From Prochilodus magdalenae (Eukaryota > Chordata > Actinopteri > Characiformes > Prochilodontidae), in the NCBI GenBank assembly GCA_024036415.1, contig JAMWET010003882.1:1-64000 (forward strand): a DNA stretch of 64,000 bases, written 5' to 3'. The notes below the pieces were generated by a model that searched no databases, was not told the DNA's origin, and was given only the letters and a program-made list of their open reading frames with translations. Each line of letters opens with the position of its first letter. Positions within the stretch are counted from its first letter, which is position 1. The translations under genes and the position numbers were made by a program. Positions 37,010 through 51,653 of this stretch are shown here, in pieces.

Positions 37010-37930
37010 GTCCTAAAGATATCACTTCTACACAACGTTACTTCTGGTGAGTCTACTTTAAGTGTGCAGAGTGTAGTGAGAAGGCAGTATCGCATGATGT
37101 GGTTGGTGTAGCTCAGTGGGTAACACCACTACTTAGGATGCCACCTCTACGTGTGGGAGACTGGGGTTCGAATCCCACTCTGGGTGACTATGCTCTGCTA
37201 CACCAATAAGAGTCCTTGGGCAAGACTTCTAACACTATGTTGGCCTCCCTGTAATCATTAACCTTGTAAGTTGCTCTGGATAAGAGTGTCAGGTAAATGC
37301 ATAAGCAGCAGAAAACTTTAAAGTGTACAAAAAAAATCCCTGAATTCCAAAGTATAAACTTACAGATGTTTAGGACCAAAAATCTTTGATTAGGAGCATA
37401 CAACAAAAACCTCCCTGAAATATTTGGATCTCAGTAGCAATAACTTTCAGGATTCAGAATACTCTGTCCTGGACTGAGGAGTCCACAAGTCTGATGTGTT
37501 GTCTGTCTGCAGACTGATTTTGTGGAGTCTTAAGAAAAACACATGTGAAAAAATGGGATCAGTTTTTAAACTAGATAAATCCTCCCAGGAAGAGTTGAAC
37601 CTCAGTAACAATGACCTGCAGGATTCAGGAGCGGAGCCTTTTTTTGCTGGACTGATGAGATCACACTCTGAACTGGAGATTCTCAAGTCAACAAGAACTA
37701 CAAACTCCACTGACTATACTGCATGATCTCGTGTTCTTTATTTGCAGACTGGCTTTGTATAATATAAGGAAAAAAACCTTCAGATAGATAGGAACAAGGA
37801 TCATTAATTTAACAATAAAAATCGCAAAGTACAAATCAAAATTTCAGATGGTAAGGAACATTGATTAGAAATATATCAAACAATGTCCTAGTCAAAATTT
37901 CTGATAGTTCAGTGAAAATTCTATCAGTGC
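37010..37930 (+). pseudogene. NLR-type leucine-rich repeat fossil (plus arm)
   Basis: Two LRR-like exons. One, near 37418-37475, reads KYLDLSSNNFQDSE. The other, at about 37590-37690, reads ELNLSNNDLQDSGAEPFF and then LEIL. This is the classic pattern of fish NLRC3-like LRR exons (LxLSxNxLxDSG). No NACHT domain is nearby, and stops follow each unit. The arm is homologous, in reverse, to 42940-43620 and has been interrupted by a SINE. Confidence 0.65.
37101..37303 (+). mobile_element. tRNA-derived SINE with L2-like tail, copy 2
   Basis: The same family as 34745-34953: A box tgtagctcagtggg, B box ggttcgaatcc, tail gtaagttgctctggataaga. The matching inverted arm near 43520 lacks it, giving an empty site. 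It is not a functional tRNA because the anticodon arm and acceptor stem do not close. Confidence 0.88.
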
Positions 37931-38229
37931 CTGGTTTTATTTTTTGTCATGTTTTATCCGTCTTATCTATAAAGCTAGACTCCCTGCGTTACTGTGGTTT
38001 TAAACAATGTAAAGGAGAACAAAATTCCGATTCAGTGTTGAATTCAGTGTTTCCTCTAGTACTTTTTCAGCAGCAGCAGCACTCACTTCTCAAAAACAGC
38101 AGTATAAACTCTCGCAAGTAGAGAAGAGATTACAATGAATTCTGTTAAAACCTGCCAAGCCTTTTCAAGAAAATTTGTTAAACACATTAAAAAAGCAAGC
38201 ATTTATAATTTATTAGGTTTCTGGAATCA

Positions 38230-38450
38230 TCATTTCACTCACAAAAACACAATGAAAAGACTTTTGATGCCCATTGGACTGCAGAACAGTGGAGCCGTGT
38301 TCTCTGGAGTAACACATCATGCTTTCTCATACTCTAATAGCTGCGAGGGGTGGGCCGACATCATATTAAACCTTATGGAATAGGCTGTCACTCAAGTTCA
38401 TAAGCATGTGAAGGCAGATGAGTGAATACTTTTGGCAATATAGTGTATGA
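38230..38450 (+). mobile_element. Mariner/Tc1 scrap
   Basis: The text gtggagccgtgttctctggagtaac (the W-S-V/D catalytic region of a mariner transposase) is followed by a terminal-like gaatacttttggcaatatag at about 38424-38443. It is a short decayed fragment. Confidence 0.45.
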
Positions 38451-38454
38451 ATAA

Positions 38455-39735
38455 CCTAGATTTAAAATTATTAAATCTTTCTGAAGGTGTAACAAATCAT
38501 TATATATGTCTACTATAATGACCAGTTTAATTAAACGCAGGACATATGGGCAATTATAAAGCAACTACAGTCTCACCTTCTCAGAGTCTCAGTGGAGATT
38601 CCTGGGATGAGAAACTCACTGTGAAGTAAAATTATAAGGATTTAAATGCAATAAAACACCAACACTTTTATCACAAATGAACCAGCGGTGCTTTACATAA
38701 CTCCATCTTGTGTTTGCTATTGCAACTGGTTATATTTGGCTTGCATGCATGTACTTGGCCATGGAAAGTGTTCCACTTACTGTAGCGGTACAAGACCATA
38801 AGAGGGTGATTATCATCTGACTGGATAGATTAGAGGACTACCAATTAAAGATTCAAACAAGTTTAATTTCAGATATCAAGGTGTTTTCTTCTCACTATTA
38901 GTAATTGGCTCAGTCAATCAAAATTACACACACAAACTCAGGAGAGATGGTTTCCATACTTATAACAAAAGTTGCATGACAAGAAAGTAATATAATCAAT
39001 TGGTGAAAGTGATTAAGTAATACTAATGAGTATATGGATTAACTAATGGAAACAACACATCTCTACTACCCTTGTGGGGGAATGGCACCTTTAGGTATCC
39101 TGAGTCACTTAGTTATCAAAATGGGAAGGGAATTTGGACTAAGTTGTCAGCATCAAACTCTGAACCCTGAACAAATGTTTAAAAGCGTTACTCTCTTGTT
39201 GACAGCACTAGGGACACCTTGGTCTGGTCACACGAAAGCCTTGAGTTGTGTGAAGAGGGGTCTCTGGTGGTGGTTGGTCCCTGTGAAGCGCCCCATTCAG
39301 CAATCAGGAAAGTTGCAGCGAGGTGGCTTGGAAAGTTCAGAATTCAAGAGTTCTTCTCTAAACTAATTTCTTAACTTAGTCTGAGATCTAAGTTAAAAGT
39401 GAAACTCTGCTGGCCAGACAAATGCTTTCTCTTAACTCTGTACCAGACTCACTTAGCTAACAAACAGAATGTGCAAAAACAAAGACAAACAATCATGTTA
39501 GCTATCTAATAGTAAGTCCCACACAAGGAACGTCTTTATTGGCATTTAGGATTAAATGGTAGCAGCAAAAAAAAAGAAAAAAGGGAATTTTAAAACAATT
39601 TTTATGATCAAAAGGACAACAACACAAGATGGCTCATCATTTATCCTGAAGATGGTTCATTGTTCATCCTGCACTTACACACAGTGTGTTACAGTCCATT
39701 TCCAGCACTGCTCTTACTGCACTTGTGTTTCATCA
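38455..39735. other. Unassigned stretch, no supported gene
   Basis: AT-rich, with one 106-residue plus-strand frame (39046-39366) that shows no family resemblance and no splice context. It could hold the 3' UTR of the zinc-finger gene read leftward. Confidence 0.35.
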
Positions 39736-39741
39736 TAGCAT

Positions 39742-42475
<2,734 letters not shown>

Positions 42476-42479
42476 ATTA

Positions 42480-42615
42480 TTTATTATGTTTATATTGTTG
42501 TTCTGTTCACCTGTCTTATTTTTTGTACTGAGTACCTTGCTATGCCTTTGCTGCTGTAACACTGTAAATTTCCCCATTGTGGGACTAATAAAGGATTATC
42601 TTATCTTATCATTGA
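42480..42615 (+). mobile_element. LINE 3' UTR tail
   Basis: The text tttccccattgtgggactaa followed by taaaggattatcttatctta is a typical fish LINE 3' end with a TATCT-type tail. A relative is at 62583-62630. No coding part remains. Confidence 0.55.
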
Positions 42616-42939
42616 GGTGGAGCTGTGTTGTGTTTTTTTCTATTATAGTTCAATGGATTTCAACTCAAGTCCTGGGGAGCCACTGTCCTTCACACATTCA
42701 GTATTTACTGCCCCAACTTTGTAGGTAATTATCAAGCTCGCTGTGAGCTGGGTCAGTATTCAAAGTCTTTAACTTGGAAAATTCCTGTGAGTTCCCCCAA
42801 TTCTGGGACTGGCCACCAGGTGGCATATCCCAGAGCTATTTCTTGGAATTTTAATTGGCATTCCAAATTAATGTTTTTCTCATATTTCCCTAGATTGTTT
42901 TATCTGATCTTGGAAATTCATTATTTCTATGGTACATTC

Positions 42940-43620
42940 CAAATCCATGATTCTTGTTCCTAACCATCTAACATTTAGATTTTTTTATTTGTACATTCCA
43001 AACCATTGATTATTGTTCCTAACATCTTAATTGTTTTTATTTTCACAGGTCTTTTTACTAATATTATACAAAGTCAGTCTGCAGAAACAGGACACAAGAG
43101 ATGGACTACAGTGCAGTATATGTGCAGTATAGTCAGTTGAGTTTTTAGTTCTTGCTGAGTTGGGAATCTCCAGTTCACAGTGTGATTTCATCAGTCCAAT
43201 AAAGACAGGTTCCACTCCTGAATCTTGCAGGTCATTTTTACTGAGATCCAACTCTTTCTAGGAGGATTTATCTAGTTTCAAAACTGATCCAAATTTTTTT
43301 TTTACATGTTTCCCCTAAAATTCCACAACATCAGTCTGCAGACAGACAACACAACAGATTCTGCAAAGTAGTCAATTGAGTTTGAAGTTCTTGCTGACCA
43401 GAGAATCTCTAGTTAGAGTGTGAACTCCTCAGTCCAGGACAGAGTAGCTGCACTTCTGAATCCTGGAGGTCATTGCTACTGAGGTCCAAATATTTCAGGG
43501 ATTTTTTTGTACATTCCAAATGTTTCCTTCTGTTCATGTGAAATTGCCCCCTCACTACACTCTGCACACTAATAATAGACACATCAGAGCTAGGACTGTG
43601 TAGAAGTGATGTCAGTAGGA
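42940..43620 (-). pseudogene. NLR-type leucine-rich repeat fossil (minus arm)
   Basis: A reverse-oriented homologue of 37010-37930. The minus strand gives KYLDLSSNDLQDSEV near 43490-43450 and DLSKNDLQDSGVEPVF at 43250-43200, each followed by stops. The outer part (agtgtgcagagtgtagtgag on the minus strand near 43560) and inner part (aggaacaa..atca near 43010) also match the other arm. Confidence 0.65.
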
Positions 43621-43624
43621 CATA

Positions 43625-46350
43625 TTAATGAATTCTGAGAATTTTAAAAAGTAGCATAGACTGCATTTCCAGGAATATGATCTGAATCCTGTTATTTCAT
43701 TGAAATATAAAATAGAGCACCCCAAATCTAAAATATTAACTTCTAAATGACCAGCTGACAGTAACAACACCATAATCACTGAATTTAGTGTCTAATATGG
43801 CATTCACATTAAAACCACAACAGCAATGTATTGCAAACTAACACACACGTACACTGTTTTACTAACAACGCTTCAGCCACTTCTGTGCTAAAACTCAGTT
43901 TCTAAATCTAAAAATCTCTGAAGTCTCTGAATCAGGAATGTCTGTGGAAATCATAAATCACTTGTAAGTTTATATAATCCCCTTTTTATTTAGCTTTTAG
44001 CATTTTAGCTAACACCGACAGTAGTACCATTAAACTGCAAACCCGTAAAACTGTATCACCAACACACCTCTTAGTCTCCACTGAGAGTATTTCATTTATA
44101 GTCTTTCGGGCATCCAGTCAGATTAAAGTGGGTGGGGAGGGGTGGGGTTTATGCTGACAAAACTACACTGCAGTGACTGGTTTCTAATTCTGGAGAGCTT
44201 GTATGTTGTGTAGTGGCAGAATGTTCTTAGATGTCAGTGTGGCAAGTCCTGCGAACACACTCATATCTAAAGAATGTGAAATGTATTAACTATTAAAGGA
44301 CATTTTAATACAATACATTCATAAATCAAAGATCCACTACATCAAAAATGACAATAACAATTTTGCAAATCTCACCCTCTCCTCCTACTGCTGCCACAGC
44401 AATGGCCATATTAACTATAACAAAACTGTCACCAATAAATCTGCATTCAGATCAGAAATATTTACTGTTTCCACCACAAACGTCTTCAGGAAGAATGACC
44501 TCATCATGAATATCACTACCTGCCCCATCACACTCTATTCACACTCATGCTGTATGGAGAGAGCTCGAAATATCAAGGACCACCAGCTTTCAGGTTCATT
44601 CCCAGTTCCAGTCCTGGAAAGTCCACACTATGCACATTTACACTTTCCCTTATCTAGCACTCCTTGTTCAACTCATTAACTGATTAAATGCTGGATTGGG
44701 AGTGTTACAGTTGAGAAAAGCACAGAGATGTGTGGAGCATGCGGTCTCCAGGACTGGGATTGGGAACATCTGAACTAGACCATCAAGCTACTAAATGGCT
44801 CTTACACATTAACCCCCCCCCCCCCCACCCCTTAAACAGACCTCCAAAACCCACCACAGACACTCTTGCTGACTCTTACACTTCTGATCTACCAGTCATT
44901 GACCAGCACCACCCCCCCCCCTAGACACTCACGGCTCTTGGGAAGCTCTTCATACTGTTCTGGAACAAACTGCTGATTCCTCACCACATCTGTACAACCA
45001 GACAGACCTACAGTTAGTTAGACCAGCACACAAAACAACAGAAGTGAGTGTTACATTCGGACAACTTCCCACCTTCACTAGTTCAGCTCTGTTGCTGTTG
45101 CTCCAACACACGGTCTGAGCGCGGGGGAGGTGTGGACCGCTGATCACGACACACTCTTCTGCTTCTCCACTTTAGTGCAGTTGGAGAAAGGTCTAGGCAC
45201 AGAATCAGCACCACCACCTAGCCTGGAATGACTTCGCGCTGGAACCACGCGTTCACGGAAACAGGCGGGATGATCGCTATTTCAGATCCCACCCGTATAC
45301 AGCCAAGCCCCGTCCAGAGTAATCTGGTTGGGAAACAGCTAATGCTCCTGTTTAGCTGGAAACTGGTGGGGCTGAACAGGACCTGTTTAGGAGCTATTAA
45401 ACAGCTGTTGGAGAGAACATGGATCATTCTACAGAAACGACCACCTTGGAATGTCTAGATGTCTTACACAAACTTACACTGTGTTATTATATAGCTGGTT
45501 GACTGCAATATTAAAGGCTTTTATGGAATATTATTTCTTTTTATCTTTTCAAAAATTAATTCAGAGTTACAGAAGACTAGTGATTTTGCAAAGATCAGGA
45601 GATTATTATTATTTATTTTATTTTAAATAGGTTTGTTTAAAGTGTAACTGAATAATGACACATTAGGTAACCTGAAAATGATGCTACTCATCATCTAATC
45701 CCAAAAGCATCAATCAAAGATCAAGGTTCATTTCATACAGGGAATGTACTGGCAACTCACAGAACCCCCATGCCTCATGGACCAGTGTTCTATGCCCCTC
45801 CATACATTTCTCTACCTAATGTTCTGTCCTGATTGATGTACTATTGGGGAAGAAGATTGATGCCCTGGCAAAAACAAAGCTCTGCATAGATGTTAGCCCA
45901 TGCAGAAAGAACATAGTCAACCATGTACTGATCAGCTTCATCAGAAGAGATGGTGGAAATCAGTGGCTAACCACATCCAGCACATCCACTAATATAAAGA
46001 TGACCTTTTACCTGCTTGCCAACATGAGCCACTGGTTGGAGAGAAGGCCCGAAAATGGCTAAAACCAGGTAAGATATCAACAGGTGTGCCAGTAAAATGA
46101 GGTGCTGTATTTTCTGAAATGACTTCTTACCATGATGTTTTTTCAGGTACAGCTGCATGTGAGGACCTGATTGATATCCTACTAGCACCTCCCTTAAGAA
46201 CATGAAAAAATCGGCTCGTAATACCAAACTTTCCACAGCCAGCATTTGCACCCAAAAACATGGCTTTCTCTTGTTTTGTTGTTCTGGCATGTAATAAATA
46301 TATTGCTATAATTCTATTTCTAAAGTTTTGTGCAGAGAATTTCACCCATT
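43625..46350. other. Unassigned stretch, low-complexity C runs
   Basis: C-rich homopolymers are at about 44813-44826 and 44912-44921. Short open frames have no splice support; one at 45844-46060 is possibly linked to the orphan exons downstream. Confidence 0.35.
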
Positions 46351-46360
46351 TACACTTTTG

Positions 46361-46837
46361 ACAGGATCTGGATAGCAGGACGTCACTACAATGAGAACAG
46401 CGTAAGAATGCCTGCTACCACTCCAGATGACGTATGTATGCAGTATGCTGTTGTGTTTCCCATGGAGACTACACACTGTCCACTTAGGTGAAATCCTTCT
46501 TCTGGTAGGTGAAACTTTATCAAATGCAGGATGTTTTTCTTTTCTCTTCTTTTACTCTTTAGGGTTTAAATGATACTGTAATCATTACAGAGTATGTAGA
46601 TGTTCTCCTAGACCTGCTGTTTGAGTGTGTGCTGGAGGAGCCAGAGGTGTTTAGGAGCATCTCCAGTAGATACCAATACCAGATGTCCTCTGTACAGAGT
46701 ACAAAAGACTTGACAAGCATGAGGCTGGTGCACGGTTCCTGTCCCGTTTCAGACAGCCACAGCATGAGGAGGACATTGAAAGTCAGTAAAGAAGATCTCC
46801 TGAAAATAATGCCCATGTATGAAATTACTTACTGATG
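46361..46837 (+). pseudogene. Orphan exon pair of unknown gene
   Basis: An exon-like stretch at 46361-46432 follows ttttgacag and reads IWIAGRHYNENSVRMPATTP. A second follows actctttag at 46561 and stays open for about 90 residues (start GLNDTVIITEYVDVLLDLLF) to a TGA near 46834. The high density of non-repetitive coding-like sequence suggests real exons of a gene or an old transposon gene. I do not recognise the family, and the donor of the first exon is weak. Confidence 0.35.
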
Positions 46838-46839
46838 CG

Positions 46840-49800
46840 ATGTGGGTTTAAGCAAGTGTGTGAACATCTGTTTTTAACCTGATGCTTCACAGTGTAAGAC
46901 TACCAGTGTTGATATCTTGTGTTCTCTTCCACTGATGAATAGGAGAGAGGGAGGGCTGATTAATCTTTATTAACAGGCTACAGTGTAAAGTGTAAAGTAC
47001 ACACATACGGTAGGGGTCTTTTATAAATGTATGTGGGAGTAAAGGAATGTATTGTGCAAATGTGCATAAAATACTGCTGCACAAAACAGTTTATTATTTA
47101 GAATTTAAACAACAATTAGCATTGAACAAACAATGCTAGCACTCTTACTTAGTATGCAGTGTCTGCACACTTGATATCCATGCAGTGTACTGCACTGAGA
47201 CTGTTTGATTAGACACAGATCATTATGCTTATTGTTCAACTCCTTTTACAGGGTCCTGGTTGAGTTCTTGTTACCATTTCTGATTGCCTGTTTGTGGAAT
47301 GGGAAGCACTAGACTTCAGACTGAGAGTTTATATATGAGGTATTCTATGTAAAGTATTGTCTGTATTGAATGGGTCTTTGTCTATATTGAAGAATTTATT
47401 TTATTCACAACATCAAATTCTTTAATTTTGTTGGCAAAACAGTGTACCCTGTTAACTGTAAGAGTTTCATTTTTTCATCAAAAGTTATGGTCTTTGCCAG
47501 TATGAAATAGAAATAACTATTTATTAAAGAATTTATAAAAACATTGTGTGCTCTATGTGTTTTGTTGTATGTTTCACATTTCATGTTGTCATGGGGGTTG
47601 GTGTTTGTGCATTTATGCTACAGTACATATGTTATTTCACAGCTTGGTGTACTGTAGAAAATCTTACGTTTGTTGTTGTCATATATTTAAAAAACCAGAA
47701 GTGGGAGAAAACCCTGATACTGCCCGTCTTCCTCAGGAAACTACTGTCTGATGCGGGTGACAGCACATGAAGGGATTACTTGCCTAACATGTAGGCCTAG
47801 GTAGCCCCTGCACCAGGGAACCTGTACCCCATGAGTTTGTAACAGCTGTGGGGGAGTGCTGGTTTAGAGTTCTGGTGAGCAGGTAAGAACAAAACATATT
47901 TTTAATCTAAAATGTCAAACTAACCTTTTGATGGGTGAGTCCTGTAGCCCTCTGTAAAGCTGTATCTATGTGCCACACACAGCTTGCAGCACAAAGGGGT
48001 TCAGGGCTACAGGCTCAAAGTCTGGATGGCTAACAGTGGGCCAAAGTCATTTGCTAGGTATTTATTACTGTAAACACTGGAGCGAAGGCTAACACATTGT
48101 TAGGCTAGTACCATTCACTGACTTTGACCCTCTAATGAATTTCAGAGGCAGAGACATTAGCAGCCGGTTCAAACTGTGTAGAGACGAGCCATGGGTTTAG
48201 ATGTATTAGATGTCACTTTGATCGATGTTCCATGACACCCATGTTTAGCTTGAGGCTAAAAAGTACGATGGCTAATATTGACAACTATCCGTCCCTCCCC
48301 CACCATTTGTCACTGACAACAGCTCTGCCTCTTACACACACTGGCAACCCAACCCCTAACAAAATCCAGGCTGGATATACTCTTTAAAAACAAACAGATG
48401 TAGAAACACATGCCTTGGTCCAGCTGAACACTGTAAACAACTCTCAGCAGGCACAGCTTCAAGCGTTACTGAGACCATCTCCTTCCACTGACGTATGAAC
48501 GGGTTTAGCTTTTTGAATGATCATTCACAGAGACATGAAATCATAGATTCCGTCAGAGCACCATCCACAGATTCTCCTGGATCATTATAGTGAGACTCAT
48601 TTCAAAACCTACAAATAACACATCACTTCCGAATCAACAAGAAATGAATAGTTATGAAAAGAAAGCTAATTTAATGTTAATGTATTTTATTAGGTTTAAG
48701 GCTTAAAACGATACATTCACTAAACTCCTTTAATTATTCATATAATTCTTCTTTATATTACTTAATGACCTAGAACCACCAGACACACACACGCACAGAA
48801 AAATAAAGTGTACCACATTTCAGTTTGAATAGGTGAATGGCTAAATGCCCCCTCCATCACCAGACGCTCCCCTCTTACCAAGGTCCCCCAAAACCATTTC
48901 TCACCTCAGAAAGCTGCTTCCTATGTTCCCTACGTCTTTATGAACAGAAGTCAGACTCCATTAGAGACTTTAATACTGATAAACACACAGTAATCTGATG
49001 TTATATCACCTGAAACTCATTTACTGATGTCCTAGCCTAGTTAGCTAGCCGGTGTTAGCTAGCCGTTGTTAGCCTAGTTAGCTAGCTGGTGTTAGCCGGT
49101 CTTACAAGAGTGAATTAAACTGTGTTTGCTTAGTCACTAATTTATGTGAGCCTCTGGATTTTCCTCCTCAGTTCATTCACTGCAAGTGATATGTACAGCA
49201 AACAGCAGCATGTGAGAGAAGTGCCCACTGTCTACATGCTCTGTGTATAAACGCTGGGTGTGACATACTCCTGTCTGTGTTTAGAGTCATATAGGTTATA
49301 ATGTAGCTCAGGTGCTGATATTACCTGGGTTTCACCACCCAAACAGCACCAGCTGGACTTCTGCCTAGTGCATCGCATTGGTCAGGGCACTGATTTGGTC
49401 TTGATAAATGAAAGTGCAGATGTTGTGGAGCTCTACACTGAACACTGCTCTAGCCCAGAACTGAACATGGTTTCAGCATTACTCATCAGAGGTGTTTAGT
49501 TTGAGTCACTCTCAGTGATTTCAGCTGTAGTTTGGATTTAGATTCAGTCACACACAGCAGTTATGAGCCTAAAGTGACCTCAGACTGTATCTGAACAGGT
49601 TTATTGCATTAACAGCAGAAGCTTCAGTAAGGCTGGTGTTCTGTTTGTTCTCAGGTTCACTTGGTCATGTACCGTATATCAAACATACCTTTCCCAGTGG
49701 ATAAGAGTAAACATTTAAATCAGAACTATTATTCTAATAAGAAGAGTATTAGCTCATCATTTTAGTTTACACTCAAATATATATCTCTTAAATCTTTATA

Positions 49801-50410
49801 CAGACAGTAATAACTACATGTACAAAGTAATTATGAACACAATAAATCCATATTTCTGCACAATGGAGTAGAGCACCTAGTAGTATGGTGCTGTAATGCT
49901 TAAATACACAGTAAACAGAGACAAGTACCTGATTAGTGTTCAGTGTTATTAGTGTGCAGTACTGAAACAGCACTGTATCCACTCACTGCTTTAGTGTTCA
50001 GTTCACAGCAGGTGCTGAGTCACTACCTCACTACTTCAGTCCTGAAATGCAGGCATACAGCACTTTCAACAGTGAGCTGCTGGACTGAGCCGGGAATAGA
50101 GATCTGACTGAGCAGGACACTGTTTACGAATCACTCATATAAGAGTGATACACTTTACCTGTCACACAGATCATACAGTAGACCACCGTAAACCCTCATC
50201 TCTCACTAGTGTAGCTGGTGGGATACTGATAGCGTTAGAAACCGACAGAGGAGCAGTGTCTGAGTCTTGTGCTCTGAATAACAGAAACACTGTGTGAACA
50301 TGAAGCATCATATCAGCAGCAGAACAGTAACAGACAGTACTAAAACCCCTCCAGCCTTTTCTGTCCAGTCTGTGTGTTCAGCAGTACAGCATGTTCAGAG
50401 TCTCCTACTG
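46840..50410. other. Unassigned stretch, possible 3' UTR of copy B at right edge
   Basis: No exon recognised. A small tandem repeat with unit ttagctagccggtg lies at about 49030-49105. The last few hundred bases would include the 3' untranslated region of the GTPase gene. Confidence 0.35.
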
Positions 50411-50415
50411 ATCAC

Positions 50416-51653
50416 CTACTGAGCAGCTCCTCCTGTATATTTATGGACCTCCTCCAGTAAAGTGCTCCTCAGATCTCTCACTCTGAGTCTTAGTGTCTCC
50501 AGCTCTCTGTTCTTCTCCTCCATCTGTCTGTTGAACTCCTCCTGCATCTTTGACTTTGATGCCAGAATGTTTCTCTGGAGTTCAGGCAGGAGGATCTTCA
50601 TGAGGTTTCTTTCTGCCTCCATTATGGCTTCTCCTTCATACGTCTCCATTATCTTCTCCATCTCCTGTCTGTGTTTCTCCTCCATCTCTCTTCTCTCTAT
50701 CTCTCTCTTTTCTTTTAGCCTCTTCAACTTCTCTTCCATTTCTGTTCTTCGTTTTAACTCTCTTTCCAGCTCTCGTTCCAGTTCTCTCTTTTTCTCCTCA
50801 TCCCTTTCTTCTTTCATCCTCCTCTCTAGCTCAGTTGTTCGGCTGTTCAGATGTTTTATCTCTCCTTCATGCTCCTGTACCGCTCCCTCTATCTTTCTCA
50901 GAGAGATCTGCACCTCCTGTTCCAGTTTCTTCTTGCTTTCTCTCTCCTCCATCACCCTCTTTTCTTCTCTTTCCTTCATGATCTTTGTCTCCATTGTTCT
51001 GATCTGAGACTCGGTCTCCAGGTAGATCTCACTGCTGTAGAACTCCTCTCTGTTTCCTTCCACCATCTTCTCTATCTTCTCCAGCAGCTCTGAGGTTTGA
51101 GAACCTTCTCCACTCTGCTTAGTGTTGAGACAGTAAAACTTGTTCCCACATTTCTCTACAAGTCTCTGGATCTCCTGGTTTCCTGATTGGATAAACTCTT
51201 CAATGTTCTTCTCTTGGACTTCATCAGTAACAGTGAAAAGGATCATGGTGTTCCTCCAACATCTCTCTCCAAAGATCTCCTCCATTTTCTCCAGCAGCCC
51301 TCTCTCCTCTCCTGTAGACTTCTTCACTGGTATGACTAGGAGGAAGGCGTGGGGTCCTGGGGCAGACAGATGGACACAGAGTCCCACGTCCTGTCTCAGC
51401 TCCTCCAGAGACAGTCCAGGACAGAACCAGTCAGGAGTGTCCACCACAGTCACCTGCCTCCCAGCCACCTCCCCCTGTCTGCTCTCACTCTGCTGCCTCA
51501 CTGTAGATGCTCCAGCCTGGCTCCTCTCCTCTCTGCCCAGGATGGTGTTCCCTGCTGCACTCTCCCCACATCCAGTCCTCCCCAGCAGCACCAGCCGGAG
51601 TTCTGCTACAGGAACTGACACTGGAGAGGCTGAACTACAGGATTCTCCACTCA
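50416..51653 (-). CDS. AIG1/GIMAP GTPase exon of copy B
   Basis: A single 1238-nt terminal exon. It begins TG|AGTGGAGAA after a clean ctgcag acceptor, so its first codon is completed by the A at the end of the 51756-51827 exon, making an ATG. Residues about 12-215 are the AIG1 GTPase fold. The remaining roughly 200 are a charged coiled coil rich in EEKKREL/ERE repeats. GIMAPs are membrane-linked or cytosolic immune GTPases that assemble on organelles. The P-loop here reads GCGES instead of GxGKS. Confidence 0.85.
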
